Assembly (NCBI GenBank): GCA_028565635.1
Contig: JAOXYB010015866.1
Span: 1-19,361, forward strand
Direction of reading: 5' to 3'
Length of the DNA: 19,361 bases
Source: Phoronis ovalis
Lineage: Eukaryota; Phoronida; Phoronidae
Shown here piece after piece: positions 9,501-19,361 of this stretch. Both the position numbers and the translations under genes were made by a program. The notes beneath the pieces were generated by a model, which had not been told where the DNA came from, made no database searches, and worked only from the letters and a program-made list of their open reading frames with translations. Within the stretch, counting starts at the first letter, position 1. Each line of letters opens with the position of its first letter.

Positions 9501-12500
9501 AATCTGGTACAAATTGGAAAAAGTACAGATAGAACTAAGTACACCACCAGAGTAAGTTGAAGTATCAAAACAACAAAATGTGCATTTTAGAGCAAACAGC
9601 AATCGAAAATAACACACAAGAACAACAACTTCTATACATAAGTACCTATATCAATATAATTAAGCTTACTTTGGTTTTGTTTTCTTATTTCATTCAAAGA
9701 TCTTTTTAATGCTGTCATATTAGCTTTCTGTAAATTCAGATATTCTTTCTTAATTTCCATCCATTGTTTTCTGTAATAGTGCAGATTGTCTGAAGTAGTT
9801 TTTAATTTGTTATGACACACAATAACAAGCTAGTATTTCACTATTTGCGCACTACAATGACAATTACTAATAGTGCAACTAGCACAAGAGAGTGCAGTCT
9901 TAATTTACACTTTTAAAATTAAACTGTAACTGGCATGTCCTGTGTACAGGATACTACTTTTTAGTAACTACACAAAAGTGATCACACTTTACATTATAGG
10001 TCAGCTATAACTGAGGTTGCACCTCCAAGGAAACAAAAGATAATTATTTAGAAAGAATTATATCATGTAAAATTTAAAATATTTAATGCACTCACTTTGA
10101 AATAACTCTTAGTTGTGTAATAGAGAATACATCCTTTGTCTTTTCTTTATTCTTCCTTTTCTTTCTTTTCTTTTTTTTTCGTTCAATACATGTAACATCT
10201 GCATCTTTGTTACCAGTTTCAGATCTCTGTTCCAGTATTTTAACCCTTTTCTTGCTAGATTCAACAGCTTGGACTTTTCTTTCCTCCTTCATAACAGTTT
10301 TCCCATCATTAACTTCATGAGCTTGATCCTGGGTGTCACTACCACCTTCACCAGTCCTGTGCCTTTTTTTCTTTCCACTTTTTATACTTTCAGAATTATT
10401 TTTGTTTTCTGTTTTTTCCATTTTTCCAGAGGTTTGTTCTATCTTTTGTCGTTTACTAACTGAATCATTAGCAATATCGCGAACCTCTATATCTTTGGTG
10501 CTGGCTCTTCTCTTCTTACTTTTTTTGCTTTGTTTTTCAGACATTGTGTTCGACTCCTGCTTATCTTTGATTTCTTTGTATTTTTGTCCATCACCGACAT
10601 TTTTTGTTTCATTTGACTTCATTTCATCATGTCCTCCTTCTTCATTTTTAACAACATCTTTGTTCGTATCACTTTCACCTTCTGTTTTAACTTGCTTTGA
10701 AGGAGTACTTTCTTCTAAAATCCCTGTACTTTTTCGTTTAGCTGCAACTTTCTTTGACATGACTTCTATACCTTCTTCCTTACTATTATTTAAGAATGCT
10801 TCTGAAACCAAACAAAAACTGAACAATTAGGAAATCATCAAACCTGGAGGTCAAACTGGAAAACAGCATCATCAAAAGGGAGATAATCACTAGAAAGAGA
10901 CTCTTATACTGTTTTACAGGCTGTAAATAATTTTTTGGAAATCCTGTTTCTAAATATCAATATTTGAGTTATATCAATAATCATGGAAAAAACAAGAAAA
11001 CAGTTGACATTCCTTTTTTCTTTAAGTTTATGCAAAAGCCTTTTTGAAATTAAAGTTTAAAAAGGCTTAGAACCAAGGTATTCCACATAATGTGTCATTG
11101 TACAAGATGGTGAAGCAATCATAGTAACATTCTGAGCCAAATATGACTCTTTAATTTCAAATATCCATGGTACGAACCTTTGATTACTTTTATGATAAAT
11201 AACTCAAGCTCAAATGTTTTGCTTAACAGTTAATTGTTCACATAATTTTCTTGTGTAATGTCAGTGTCAAGTTGCTAGGTTTATGACACAATTTAAAAAC
11301 CATTGAATATCTGTCATGAAAGTACAGCGATCAAGGAAAATGAGATATTTGGCACATATTTGATCTAATTAACATAATCCGGGGCACCAAATAGCTTATA
11401 TATCCAAAGTGGATAAACATATCAATGAAATTCCAATTAAATTTTTTTAAATTTATTTTATTTTAAATTAAGTTTAATTTTTATTCCTGGAGTTGCTTCA
11501 TGCCTTAAAAAATAAACATGTTATTATCCATGACAAAGCATGCTTTGGAATGTTATGAACAAACAATGTGTCAATTATTTAGTTAAGTATAGATAAAGTC
11601 AAAATTGAATTTTCCTATAAGCAATGAATAGCTATCAGTCTTACAATCAAGCCGTCAAGTTTTTCAGAAATGATTCGTAAAGCATGGCTGATGAAGATTT
11701 TGTGATAAGTTATCCACTGATCAAAATAAGCATCAATCTAAGACTAAATTTATATTTTATTATAATATTTTACTGAATTATGTTATCGAAATAACATTCA
11801 TTCTGGGGTTTGTATTTGATTAAGTGTCCGCTTATGACAATGATGTAAATATATATGCAAATATAAACAAATTGTTTCTGCCTCCATTGACTGCTTTAAT
11901 CAAAAGTTGTTACCTTGTTTCTCTACTTGCTTTTGAAGCTGTTTCATCTGCTTGCTGCCTTTGGGAAACCATCCTGGTCTTTTTTGATTACATGGTGGAC
12001 TGTCTCCCATCTATATGTAAAATAACGTTTCACATAATTATTAAAGCAAAGCCTTAAATTACTCATTTTTAGATAAATGGTTATATGGATGCAAGCATAA
12101 ATGCACAGGTTTGGTTGTACTTACATTGCATGCTTTATCAGCCGCCTCAATACTGTCAAACTCAACAAAAGCAAATCCCTTGATGTCACCAGTAGTTTTG
12201 TACCGCGGTAAGCTCACATACATCACATTGCCAAATGCACTGAAAACTTTTTTAACCGACTCGTGATCTGCTGCTGGAGGGAGTCTTTCCTGGAATAAAT
12301 ATTACAAAGATAGAAAAATTACTGCTGCAGTTAAAGGAGAGCAATAAATTCCATTTTTGATACGGCAAATTTAACTACAATGAAAATAATCAAGCTTGAA
12401 TCTTGGGATCATCACCTAAGGAATATTCACGAAGTACAATCTAAACTTAGTCAGCGCTACTTATACAGTTTCGTCACCTAAATCATAGAAAGACAAGAGA

Positions 12501-14978
12501 TCCTACTCATCTTTAATGATAGTTAGTGGTTTTATTGTGATATTACTTCCGTGGAATTAATGCACCTATCAATGTTAAAGAATTTATTTATTAAATTTAA
12601 TATGAATAGGGGTTCTTACCACATATATTGTTTTTTCGTCAACATTCTCTGGGGCTTTAAGAGGTGTTCTACGTCTAATACATTTTCCATCTTTGCTCAC
12701 CTAAAATTATATTTCAGGAACTAATAACATGTTAATACAATGAACAATGAAATTGTATGAATTATTATGAACCTTTGGATTTTTTAACAAAAATTTTATG
12801 TATCATGGTACAGTCAAATTTAGCTAATCAACATAAAATGAAACAGAATGACAGTGGAAAATATATAAGATAGTTAATGCAGGATCACTGTTACTATGCC
12901 CAGCACTTAAAGACGTTATCATGATTTTTAGCAGACTACACATAAACAAAGCCACATTTGAAAGACAAATCCAATTTCAATTTTCAGTAGATGGTGATCA
13001 TGTCTGGGAAGATTTAACTGTGTTATATGTACTTGAATTGTACCAGGTCTTATGTTTGAAATTGTTCTGACAATATCTTTGATGTTCAGTTGTAAGCAAG
13101 AGACTTATTTTTAAGACACGATTTAATGCAAACATGTGCCTCATCAGGGTTTAGGAAAATGTGATTTATTCTACAAGAATTCTATTAGTGCAGTTCAATG
13201 CTTTCTTGCAAATTTTAAGACTGATGGTCTATACAATATATACAGTGGCTGTAGACTTGATATTACCTCCAGTAATTTAGACGTCTTACAAAGTGCTTTA
13301 GCAGTTAAATCTGTATCAGTTGTAATGGCTCGCATTTTGTTGAAGTTTTGGAATATCTCGAGATCAACAACTGAAAATATATAATTTTGATTGTAAAACA
13401 GTTATGCTGTATTATTTCTTATAGTTTAGCCTTCTAGCTAACTTTGAAAGAAATTAAAGTAAGTGTCTTTAAGAACTCACAAATCCCTCGCTTGAGTTAA
13501 ATGCAAAGACAAACAGAAGTCACTACTAAATGAACAGTATGACCACTTGCCTATCATTTTTAAGTCACCTATCACCATAAAGTATGTTTAAATGTTTTAA
13601 TTATAAAAGGCATAAAAGACTCACATCCATCTTCACTTTCTTCAATCACTTTGTTTAAAAATCTGTCTCTGTACAAGTTGGCATCACTAAAGTAAAACTC
13701 CATCTGTAATATAGTACAATTCATGCAAATAGAATCACAGCAAGCAGAACATAATGTTCTCAAATTGCAAGATAGTGTTTTTTTATTGTAATTATTACAT
13801 TATTATATAAGACAGCTGGCTTTAATTCTAATTAGTACATTACCATACAGGCAGAGAATTCGTCTTTAAAAAAAGCACTAAATTTCTCATAACAGTAAGA
13901 ATTAGCAGGTAAATGCTTGGTACATAAAATCCATGTTGTGTTAGCAGTATACTTAATTAGTAGACTGACTGTATGATGTGCTACACTATAATGATCAATT
14001 AAATCAGTGTGGCTAAGCCAAAGGTAATTTAGTGCGATAGTACCAGGTCCTGGTCCCAGGTAGTACAAACAGAACTGCAGACTGTAATTAATCATAACCG
14101 TATCCCTTCAAGTTAATAATAGTGAAATAAATTCGCTATAAAACATTTGAATAGCTTTTCTCTATTTGAATGTCCTACTTCACTAGCTGTCTTCTTAGTC
14201 AATTGATATTCCTATTCATTGTAAGCTACAGTTTGAATGGCTCCAAAATTTCTTGGGCACTTTTTATATAAATAAAGGGTACATCTTTCTTCAGTGTTTC
14301 GACAATTGATTTGGTTCGCCCAGACTGACTCACAGACTGACTTGAGAAGGTACGAAACACTAACGGATGGATTTATTCAGATTGACTGTATGATGTGCTA
14401 GGCTATAATGATCAATTAAATCAGTGTGGCTATGCCAAAGGTACTTTAGTGCAATAGTACCAGGTCCTGGTCCCAGGTAGTAAACAGATCTTCCACTTTG
14501 CAATCTAAATGTCAATTCATGACTAAACCACAGGTTTAAGGTAACTATTAAGGACAATTGAACACAAACAGTGACATGTTTCTATCTTTAACACTTTTAT
14601 AGTCTTAATGCATCCCATAAACGTTTCCTATTTCAAGAATCGTCACATTATGAAGATGCATGCACAAAGGGAATTCGCACTTACGAATAACGGATTCAGG
14701 AACATAATTGTTAAAATTAAAGTGTGATTTCCCTTACTGCATGCCTCTCCACGGTCTGATATTTCATAAAATAAGGAAACATCTCTGGGATGCACATATG
14801 TCCCGACTATAATAGACTGTATCAGCAGTTAAAATACAGACTACAAGAAGACCGAACCGACAACGGATGTGACTGTCCTCACCTGCTCACGAATTTGAGT
14901 ATAGATTTTCTTCATTCTCTTGCGATGTTTTTTATCTTCTTGTTTGGAATTTGTTCTTGCTTCCATGACTTCTTCCAT
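6558..14978 (-). CDS. LARP7: LARP7, La-related protein 7 (7SK snRNP), 12 coding exons, 620 aa
   Basis: Coding exons in order of transcription: 14978-14883, 13703-13625, 13370-13267, 12700-12620, 12289-12125, 12010-11914, 10801-10096, 9770-9670, 9470-9349, 9002-8861, 8402-8308, 6632-6558. All junctions are GT..AG, phases agree, and the sum is 1863 nt. LARP7 binds the 3' end and 3' hairpin of 7SK RNA in the nucleus and keeps P-TEFb sequestered. The La motif (about 25-100) has QMEFYFSDANLYRDRFL and DGFVDLEIF; RRM1 (117-175) has RNP2 IYVERL and RNP1 KGFAFVEF. A charged linker encoded by one 706-nt exon (208-443) ends in a Lys/Arg run, a probable nuclear localisation signal. WMEIKKEYLNLQKANM matches a conserved LARP7 helix. 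The C-terminal xRRM (about 495-590) keeps YVD and the RF arginine that contact 7SK, then GDEEKAYW; the tail ends KQHIRFDD. An in-frame TAA 12 nt upstream supports the start. The human protein is 582 aa. Confidence 0.94.
6633..8307 (-). other. Last LARP7 intron, 1.7 kb, repeat-bearing
   Basis: Bounded by a GTAGTG donor after the exon ending in GSQK and a TTCTTTATAG acceptor. Apart from the fold-back element at about 7040-7585 I see no gene in it. Confidence 0.8.
7040..7585. mobile_element. Fold-back (MITE-like) element with long imperfect inverted arms
   Basis: The left arm (about 7070-7300) and right arm (about 7310-7575) are imperfect reverse complements. For example, ATGATCTG..CCATTTTGGG (7208-7231) pairs with the reverse complement of CCCAAAAATGG..CAGATCAT (7387-7411). 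AGACATGTAAAAGTATA likewise pairs with the reverse complement of TATACTTTTATATGCCT, and symmetry continues to a centre near 7300. The right end reads CTTTGTATTTAGAGACC. No coding capacity is seen, so it is a non-autonomous element. A collapsed relative lies at 18318-18525. I could not identify a clear target-site duplication, so the ends and the superfamily are uncertain. Confidence 0.7.
8470..8559 (-). other. Candidate cassette exon in LARP7, 90 nt, in frame
   Basis: On the minus strand a TTTGTTTTAG acceptor precedes 8559 and an A|GTAAAT donor follows 8470. The segment is 90 nt. Both flanking LARP7 exons join here in phase 1, so inclusion keeps the frame, adds 30 codons without a stop, and alters the junction residue. 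The insert would fall in the xRRM just before GDEEKAYW. The main annotation skips it because the flanking exons join directly into the conserved LARP7 sequence. It may be real alternative splicing or chance. Confidence 0.3.
10802..11913 (-). other. LARP7 intron, 1.1 kb, no feature recognised
   Basis: Donor AAACAAG|GTAACA and acceptor TTTGGTTTCAG are clear. The interior is AT-rich, with a strongly A/T-biased palindromic patch near 11435-11475. I see no RNA gene. A TGATGAA..CTGA pair near 11689-11717 lies on the opposite strand to LARP7. Confidence 0.7.
13967..14065. repeat. 99-bp duplicated segment, copy 1
   Basis: This matches 14384-14482 at 94 of 99 positions with no gap. Both copies lie in LARP7 intron 2 (13704-14882). 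The right part contains ACCAGG-T-CCTGGT, a perfect inverted repeat, followed by CCCAGG. On the plus strand GCTACACT can pair with AGTGTGGC, and TGGCTAAGCCA is a further small inverted repeat. The substitutions do not follow codon positions, so protein coding is unlikely. It could be a fragment of an interspersed element or a structured RNA. Confidence 0.75.
14342..14482. repeat. Duplicated segment, copy 2, fused to the 43-bp dispersed repeat
   Basis: 14342-14384 matches the LRRC75 intron copy at 4701-4743, and 14384-14482 matches copy 1 of the 99-bp segment. This is therefore the longest version seen and suggests that the two pieces belong to one interspersed, non-autonomous element. No tRNA-type promoter boxes or poly(A) tail are convincing, so I do not call it a SINE. 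Confidence 0.65.
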
Positions 14979-15006
14979 ATTGCCTGTTTAGTGTTATGCC
15001 TATATA

Positions 15007-15700
15007 ACTGCAAGGGTAAATGAGCTAATATTACAGTGTGTTGAAACATTATATATTTTTTGTATCTTATCCTAATACATTTATTTTACAAGCAACAATA
15101 GGCACAAAGTTCTTGAATTACAATAAAATCAAAGTTAAGCACACACAATTGTTTCAAGCTGGTAAAAAATACACAGACAATAGGCTACACAAACACAAGT
15201 CAGATTTTTTCACATGTCAGTCATAATATTTTCAGCAGCTAACATTTTCAATTAATATTATAGTTTTATTATACTTATAGTTCTGCAGCTGTAACTTTTA
15301 AAATGCCGCCAACTTTCTCATGGTGTTAATATTTCAGAGTTCTAAGAATTTACTATATTCAGGATTAAAGAAATGAATTGATACATCAATTATCATACTA
15401 ACTATAAAAAGCATAATAATCTAAAGCTACACTTGCCTTGACCGTCTGACAGTCTGACTTGGGACAAGTCACAAGGGCAAGGCTTTATTAGCTTTTTAAG
15501 TTTCATATCGTTGTCGTAAATTCATTATTCAGTGATTGTGTAAACCATATGAGCCGTCAGTGCATGGGCTCTGCGACATGTACAAATAATGGACAATTAA
15601 AAATATAAAACACTCACCGTGATGCTGCCCCGAATTGCGAATTCTGCAAAAACGTATTTCGAGCGCACGGCTAGCGCTCTTTAGCAATGGAGATAAATTT
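15007..15700 (-). other. LARP7 5' UTR: noncoding first exon, leader intron and acceptor
   Basis: On the minus strand, a GC-richer segment around 15618-15700 ends in a strong donor (GG|GTGAGTG at 15618/15617) and has no ATG near the donor, so it looks like a noncoding first exon. The intron would run 15617-15008 and end in a pyrimidine-containing acceptor ACCCTTGCAG. Exon 2 then starts at 15007 and reaches the ATG at 14978. A second AG at about 14984 is a weaker alternative. The 5' limit of exon 1 is only approximate. Confidence 0.6.
15432..15481. repeat. 50-nt bipartite hairpin in the LARP7 leader intron
   Basis: The outer arms CTTGCCTTG (15432-15440) and CAAGGGCAAG (15472-15481) pair with one bulged base. 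The inner arms GACTTG (15456-15461) and CAAGTC (15465-15470) form a perfect six-pair stem with a GGA loop. The left internal loop holds a tandem GTCTGAC repeat. No known RNA family is recognised. Confidence 0.5.
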
Positions 15701-15905
15701 TAAGTTACAGTTGGAAAGCACCTGTAGCCAGAATCTGCTAAAACACGAATTAACCTATTCTACGACAAACTGAATACATGTGCTTTGTCCTAGTAGAATC
15801 AATAACTTTTCCTTTAACTTTGTATTATTTCATATGCATTTTTAATGACTGTTACAAATTCATAATTCTTTATTTTAACACAGATGTCGCCACTCAAAAG
15901 GGGAA
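15700..15905. promoter_or_regulatory. Probable divergent promoter shared by LARP7 (-) and UBR5 (+)
   Basis: About 200 bp separates the probable LARP7 first exon from the UBR5 leader. There is no obvious TATA box facing either gene. Flanking sequence is locally richer in CG dinucleotides (15640-15675 and 15905-15940) than the surrounding region, as expected of housekeeping start sites. Confidence 0.5.
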
Positions 15906-15933
15906 AATGGCGTCCTCGAGTAACGAGGGATAG
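15904..15933 (+). promoter_or_regulatory. YY1-like AAAATGGCG element and upstream ORF of UBR5
   Basis: AAAATGGCGTC at 15904-15914 resembles the YY1 site often found just downstream of housekeeping start sites. Its ATG (15907) has A at -3 and G at +4 and opens an eight-codon frame, MASSSNEG, ending in TAG at 15931-15933. It is in the same frame as the UBR5 ATG at 16006, so the TAG proves that UBR5 cannot start here without readthrough. If transcription begins upstream of 15907 this is a well-placed upstream ORF that could dampen UBR5 translation. Confidence 0.4.
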
Positions 15934-16005
15934 ACGTCCCTAATTTTTTCTCCATTCATAATAGAAAAGTGACTCAAAGTAGGAATTTTCTTTAACAGAA
16001 AGATA

Positions 16006-19000
16006 ATGAATTCATTACAGTTTGTAGTACATCCATTACCAGGAACAGAAGAACAATTAAATGACAGGTATTTATTCATGAATTTATCCTTTGTGTGTCG
16101 AATTTTACTCGTACACCTATTAAAACCGAACGAAGAAAGCCGAAACTCCGGCCGAAATATGTCCGTCTCAGTTTCGAAACGACCTAAATTCTTATATATG
16201 ACCTTACTAAGTAAGCTTCGTAACATTTTTTATATTTTATATTAGATAATATTGTTTCTGAGCAATAATACCCAGTAAGTTAAAAAAGTAACTATTCAAT
16301 TACTAAGTCTAAAGTCATACGAAACATTATCTAGTCACGAGCGAAAATTACGGGGAAAATTATAATTAATCTTGTGTCGTTTGTACACTAAGTGGATCTC
16401 GATTGTCTTTTAAACTTCAAGTGAAATTGCAATAACAAGACGGACAATTTTTACTCACAAAACTTGTTGGAAATACATATACTGTAGATATACAAAAAGG
16501 ATGAATTCACAATAATTTTGTTAAAATATCAAATGCTTAATATAAATATATATGTAGCCTACTACCAAGAAGAAATACTTTTCATAGACTGACAGAAATC
16601 ATGTGTGCTGTGGTCACAGCAAATATATTTAGCCAAAATTTAATGATAAATAACAGCCTAACGTGATCTCTAAACAGCACCTTCTATTGTTACTTTGCAA
16701 ACTGTTAAATATTAGTGAGCTACATACATGTACAGATAGATGTGTACAGATAGGTTTGTGTGGCCTTAAGAGTCATATATAGTTTCCATCCTGTAAGATA
16801 TCTCCGATAACAAATTTTTTATTAAATTAAGTAATATATAAGTTTTGTAGTAAGATACAATCTGAAGGAAGATTTGCTGTATATAATCATGCAGTCAATG
16901 GGAATCTGAATCGACCACCTCTCTGGTATATTCACCCGGATACTCACTACTTAAGTTACTTATTTACGTATAATTAAAGGAATATTTACAAAATATGCAT
17001 TCAAAAATAAACTTGGACATTTTTAGGTTGAATGTATTAATGGTAGGCAACAGTTGTTTTTTTGTGTAAATTTTAGAGTTCTTATGAAATGATATTGCTT
17101 TTGACCCATTTTTACTTAACTTATATAAATATTTAGTTTATCTATGACAAATTATGTATACCTTATGAATTAAATATACCATAAAACCCAAGTCTTAATG
17201 GTTTTATGACATGACCAGCAGCCGTGGAAGTTAAATTTTGAGTTTGTGTAAGAACAAATAGTGATTACATATAACATTTACTTACAAGTAACAACAGACA
17301 CTTTGACCCTTGGGATACAATATGAATAAATCTTAAGATGAACTAACAGTGGACTTAACACATAAAATTAGAGGACAACAGACTAAATCTGCAGTAAAAT
17401 ACCAAGGAGAAGATTACTGACTCATCATTTACTACCATCTCCAGCACATTGTCTCATTATCCTTAACTTTAAGCACAGTTAAAACACAAAAACTTCTACA
17501 TATGTAATACTTTCAACATTATCAGTTGCCATATTGGAAGAAATAGGATATGTGTAATAGTTCATACTATGTATACAGAGTAAGTTTTATGTGAAGGATA
17601 TACTAATAATAACTGAAAGTTATCTTCTAAGACTTCACACATGGGACACAATCTCACTTCCTTGAAAATTAAGCTTGCACCACCTGCTGCTTGTTTTTAT
17701 TGTAAACCCAGACATTTTACACCTGTATGTAAGTACAGGAGTCACCAGCTTATCATGAATTGATAACATAAAGCTAGATTCTAGGTTGGTAAAATTAGCT
17801 GCATGTTTGTCATATGTAATTGTTTTTGTTTTGTAGGTTGAAAGAAATAGCTGATAAAGTCAGCAAGAGTTGTTCAACTAATCTACCAGCACTTAGCGTT
17901 CTCAAAAATGTCGCCATTGCGCAGTGTATTGTTGGTCCGAATTATATCGCTTTGCTCTTAGAGGTGAGTTTTAAAAAAACATTTTCCAGCCAAATTTAGA
18001 TAAAGATAAAGTAACCCAGTGAGTTGTTTTTTATCAAATCCTTCATGCATATGTACCTGTTCCGTAAATTTCAACTGCAAAGATTTTAATGGAATCAAAA
18101 TATAAATTATAAATGATACTAGTTACCTGAGATTGGTTTTCTGTCCACTGTAATAGAAGGCTGTAAATATTGTCAATTTATTTCCAGGATGGAAGAGTTT
18201 GTAGATTACCCTTCTATATATCGTCTGATCGACTAGACCAATTAAAGAATGAAGCCAAGCCGTAAGATTTCTTTGACTTACTTCAGTATAATTACTTACC
18301 ATTAAGTAGTCTGTTAGTTAACACTGTATAACTTTCTGTATTAATTTTATTTGTATTAATTATTAATCAAAATAAAGAGATAGACATGTAAAAGTGTACA
18401 TTTTTGCAAAGATTATGCTTAACGTTAATGAATCCAGGATTTATGTCTCTCCTCATTTTAATTACTAAAACATAGGTTGAAATATATAGATATACACCTC
18501 TTTGTATCTAGAGACCGTAACTAGTAAGGATGTCCAGTACTGTCAGTGCTGTTTTATTACCTTGTATGTGTAGCATAGTGCCACTCTCCATTCACGCAGT
18601 GAGATCCTGTACTAAGTTCTGATTCATCCAATCCACTAAAATTACATTTAGTTTTGTGATTTTATTGCTGTTATATTTTGAACAGTTGCATCATAACTAT
18701 ACTTTGAATAGTTGACCTCTGTAACATCAGTCTAATCTTGATTCACACGCTTTTGCTGTGTTTGAAATATTACTTTTTTTAAATAGCATACTCCATTATT
18801 TTTCACACACTGAAGCACATTTTGATATCTAATCCATTAGTTCTATAATAATTATATATAGTACATTCATATAAAGCAGCAAAAATCTGTTGTCTCGGAC
18901 TGACACTATCAGGAATTTATTTTGACAGATATTGTAGAAATAAGACTGCAAACTGTTTATAGTATTAACTAATATATGTGACAGAAGTGCGCCATACCTT

Positions 19001-19277
19001 TTTTTGCAGGAAAGTCATCATAGCTGGTGGCGGTGTTAGTGGAATTCCAGGTTCATCAGCACGAAGTGGAGAATCGGGTCTGCCTAGTGCGCGTCTGCCT
19101 CACAGACAGCGAGCGAGAGTTGTTCGATCTGTAGCTAGAGGTCGAGGTGCAGGTGTCATTGTGGGGTCACGGCCTACAGTCCCAGCTTCTGTTGTACCAG
19201 AGGAATTGATTAACCAGTGTCAAGTTGTTCTCCAGGGAAAATCAAGGAATCTGATTATCAGGGAATTACAAAGAACA
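16006..19277 (+). CDS. UBR5: UBR5 (hyd/EDD) HECT E3 ubiquitin ligase, first four coding exons
   Basis: Exons are 16006-16067, 17837-17963, 18188-18261 and 19010-19277, with consistent GT..AG junctions and phases; 177 codons are present and the gene continues past the window. The translation begins [20 protein letters not shown], almost the same as the conserved UBR5/hyd N-terminus. It continues with [12 protein letters not shown] and DGRVCRLPF (start of the RCC1-like region), a Gly/Ser/Arg-rich linker, and [25 protein letters not shown], the first helices of the UBA domain (about 150-177). UBR5 is a large, mainly nuclear ubiquitin ligase recognising N-degrons and orphaned subunits; its UBR box, MLLE and HECT domains must lie downstream. 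The start is fixed by homology and by an in-frame upstream TAG. Confidence 0.95.
16068..17836 (+). other. UBR5 intron 1, no further feature recognised
   Basis: Runs from a weak GTATTT donor to a TTTTGTTTTGTAG acceptor. The interior is AT-rich. I see no embedded RNA gene, long open frame or clear mobile element. Confidence 0.7.
18318..18525. mobile_element. Collapsed copy of the fold-back element in UBR5 intron 3
   Basis: 18364-18437 matches the left arm of the element at 7115-7190, with about 8 differences in 75. 18440-18521 then matches its right end at about 7490-7580, including CTTTGTATCTAGAGACC against CTTTGTATTTAGAGACC. Roughly 300 bp of the interior is missing. Intron 3 (18262-19009) is otherwise featureless. 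Confidence 0.65.
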
Positions 19278-19361
19278 GTAAGTAATATATTCAGCAATCC
19301 AATTTTCTTATATTGAAGAAAAGACATCCTAACAAAGTACTGACTGCGGACTCCCTGGAGA
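19278..19361 (+). other. Start of UBR5 intron 4
   Basis: Begins with a consensus GTAAGT donor immediately after the RELQRT codons. The window ends before the next exon. Confidence 0.85.

Noticed and set aside
10113-10830. Two plus-strand open frames of 116 and 165 codons
   Set aside because: They are antisense shadows of the Lys/Glu-rich LARP7 exon; the Phe/Leu/Ser-rich translations reflect its reverse complement.
11687-11720. Plus-strand CTGATGAA with CTGA 20 nt later, snoRNA-like
   Set aside because: It lies antisense to the host gene, the boxes are too close, and there is no terminal stem.
13832-14557. Minus-strand open frames sharing a YYLGPGPGTIAL translation in both 99-bp copies
   Set aside because: Differences between copies are as often amino-acid changing as silent, and the frames have no domain or splice support, so they follow from the DNA duplication.
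1-14978. Functional link between the U1 gene and LARP7 because both act on RNA polymerase II transcripts
   Set aside because: They are separated by another gene and several kilobases, and U1 genes are scattered in animal genomes; proximity is most likely coincidence.

Overview
This is nuclear DNA from an animal. It is AT-rich, its genes are split by short to medium GT..AG introns, and three metazoan genes plus a U1 spliceosomal RNA gene can be recognised. Gene spacing, intron size and base composition suggest an invertebrate, but I cannot name the phylum or species with confidence.

Layout. The left edge (1-73, minus strand) carries the 5' part of a U1 snRNA gene that runs off the window. A gene-poor stretch follows (about 74-3100); its only notable feature is a small GC-rich block near 2035-2175. 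At 3409-5394 on the plus strand is a complete four-exon gene for a 275-residue LRRC75-type leucine-rich-repeat protein with a probable N-myristoylation signal. Its 3' end meets, tail to tail, the 3' end of LARP7 on the minus strand. LARP7 has 12 coding exons from 14978 down to 6558, encodes 620 residues, and has a probable noncoding first exon near 15618-15700. LARP7 lies head to head with UBR5 on the plus strand, whose first four coding exons (177 codons, 16006-19277) are present before the window ends inside its UBA domain. The roughly 200 bp between them is probably a shared divergent promoter.

How the genes work. LARP7 binds and stabilises 7SK RNA, which holds P-TEFb inactive. UBR5 is a very large nuclear HECT ubiquitin ligase. 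U1 RNA recognises 5' splice sites. LRRC75 has no well-defined biochemical role. Nothing in the sequence makes these one pathway; this looks like ordinary gene neighbourhood, with the LARP7/UBR5 divergent pair the only clear regulatory coupling.

Repeats and oddities lie in the introns. They include a fold-back element of about 540 bp in the last LARP7 intron with a collapsed copy in UBR5 intron 3, a near-identical 99-bp duplication in LARP7 intron 2 with a linked 43-bp repeat in LRRC75 intron 2, and a possible symmetric 90-nt cassette exon in the LARP7 xRRM region. I found no convincing evidence of an entirely new system. The cassette exon, the fold-back element and the unusual U1 loop are the items most worth checking.
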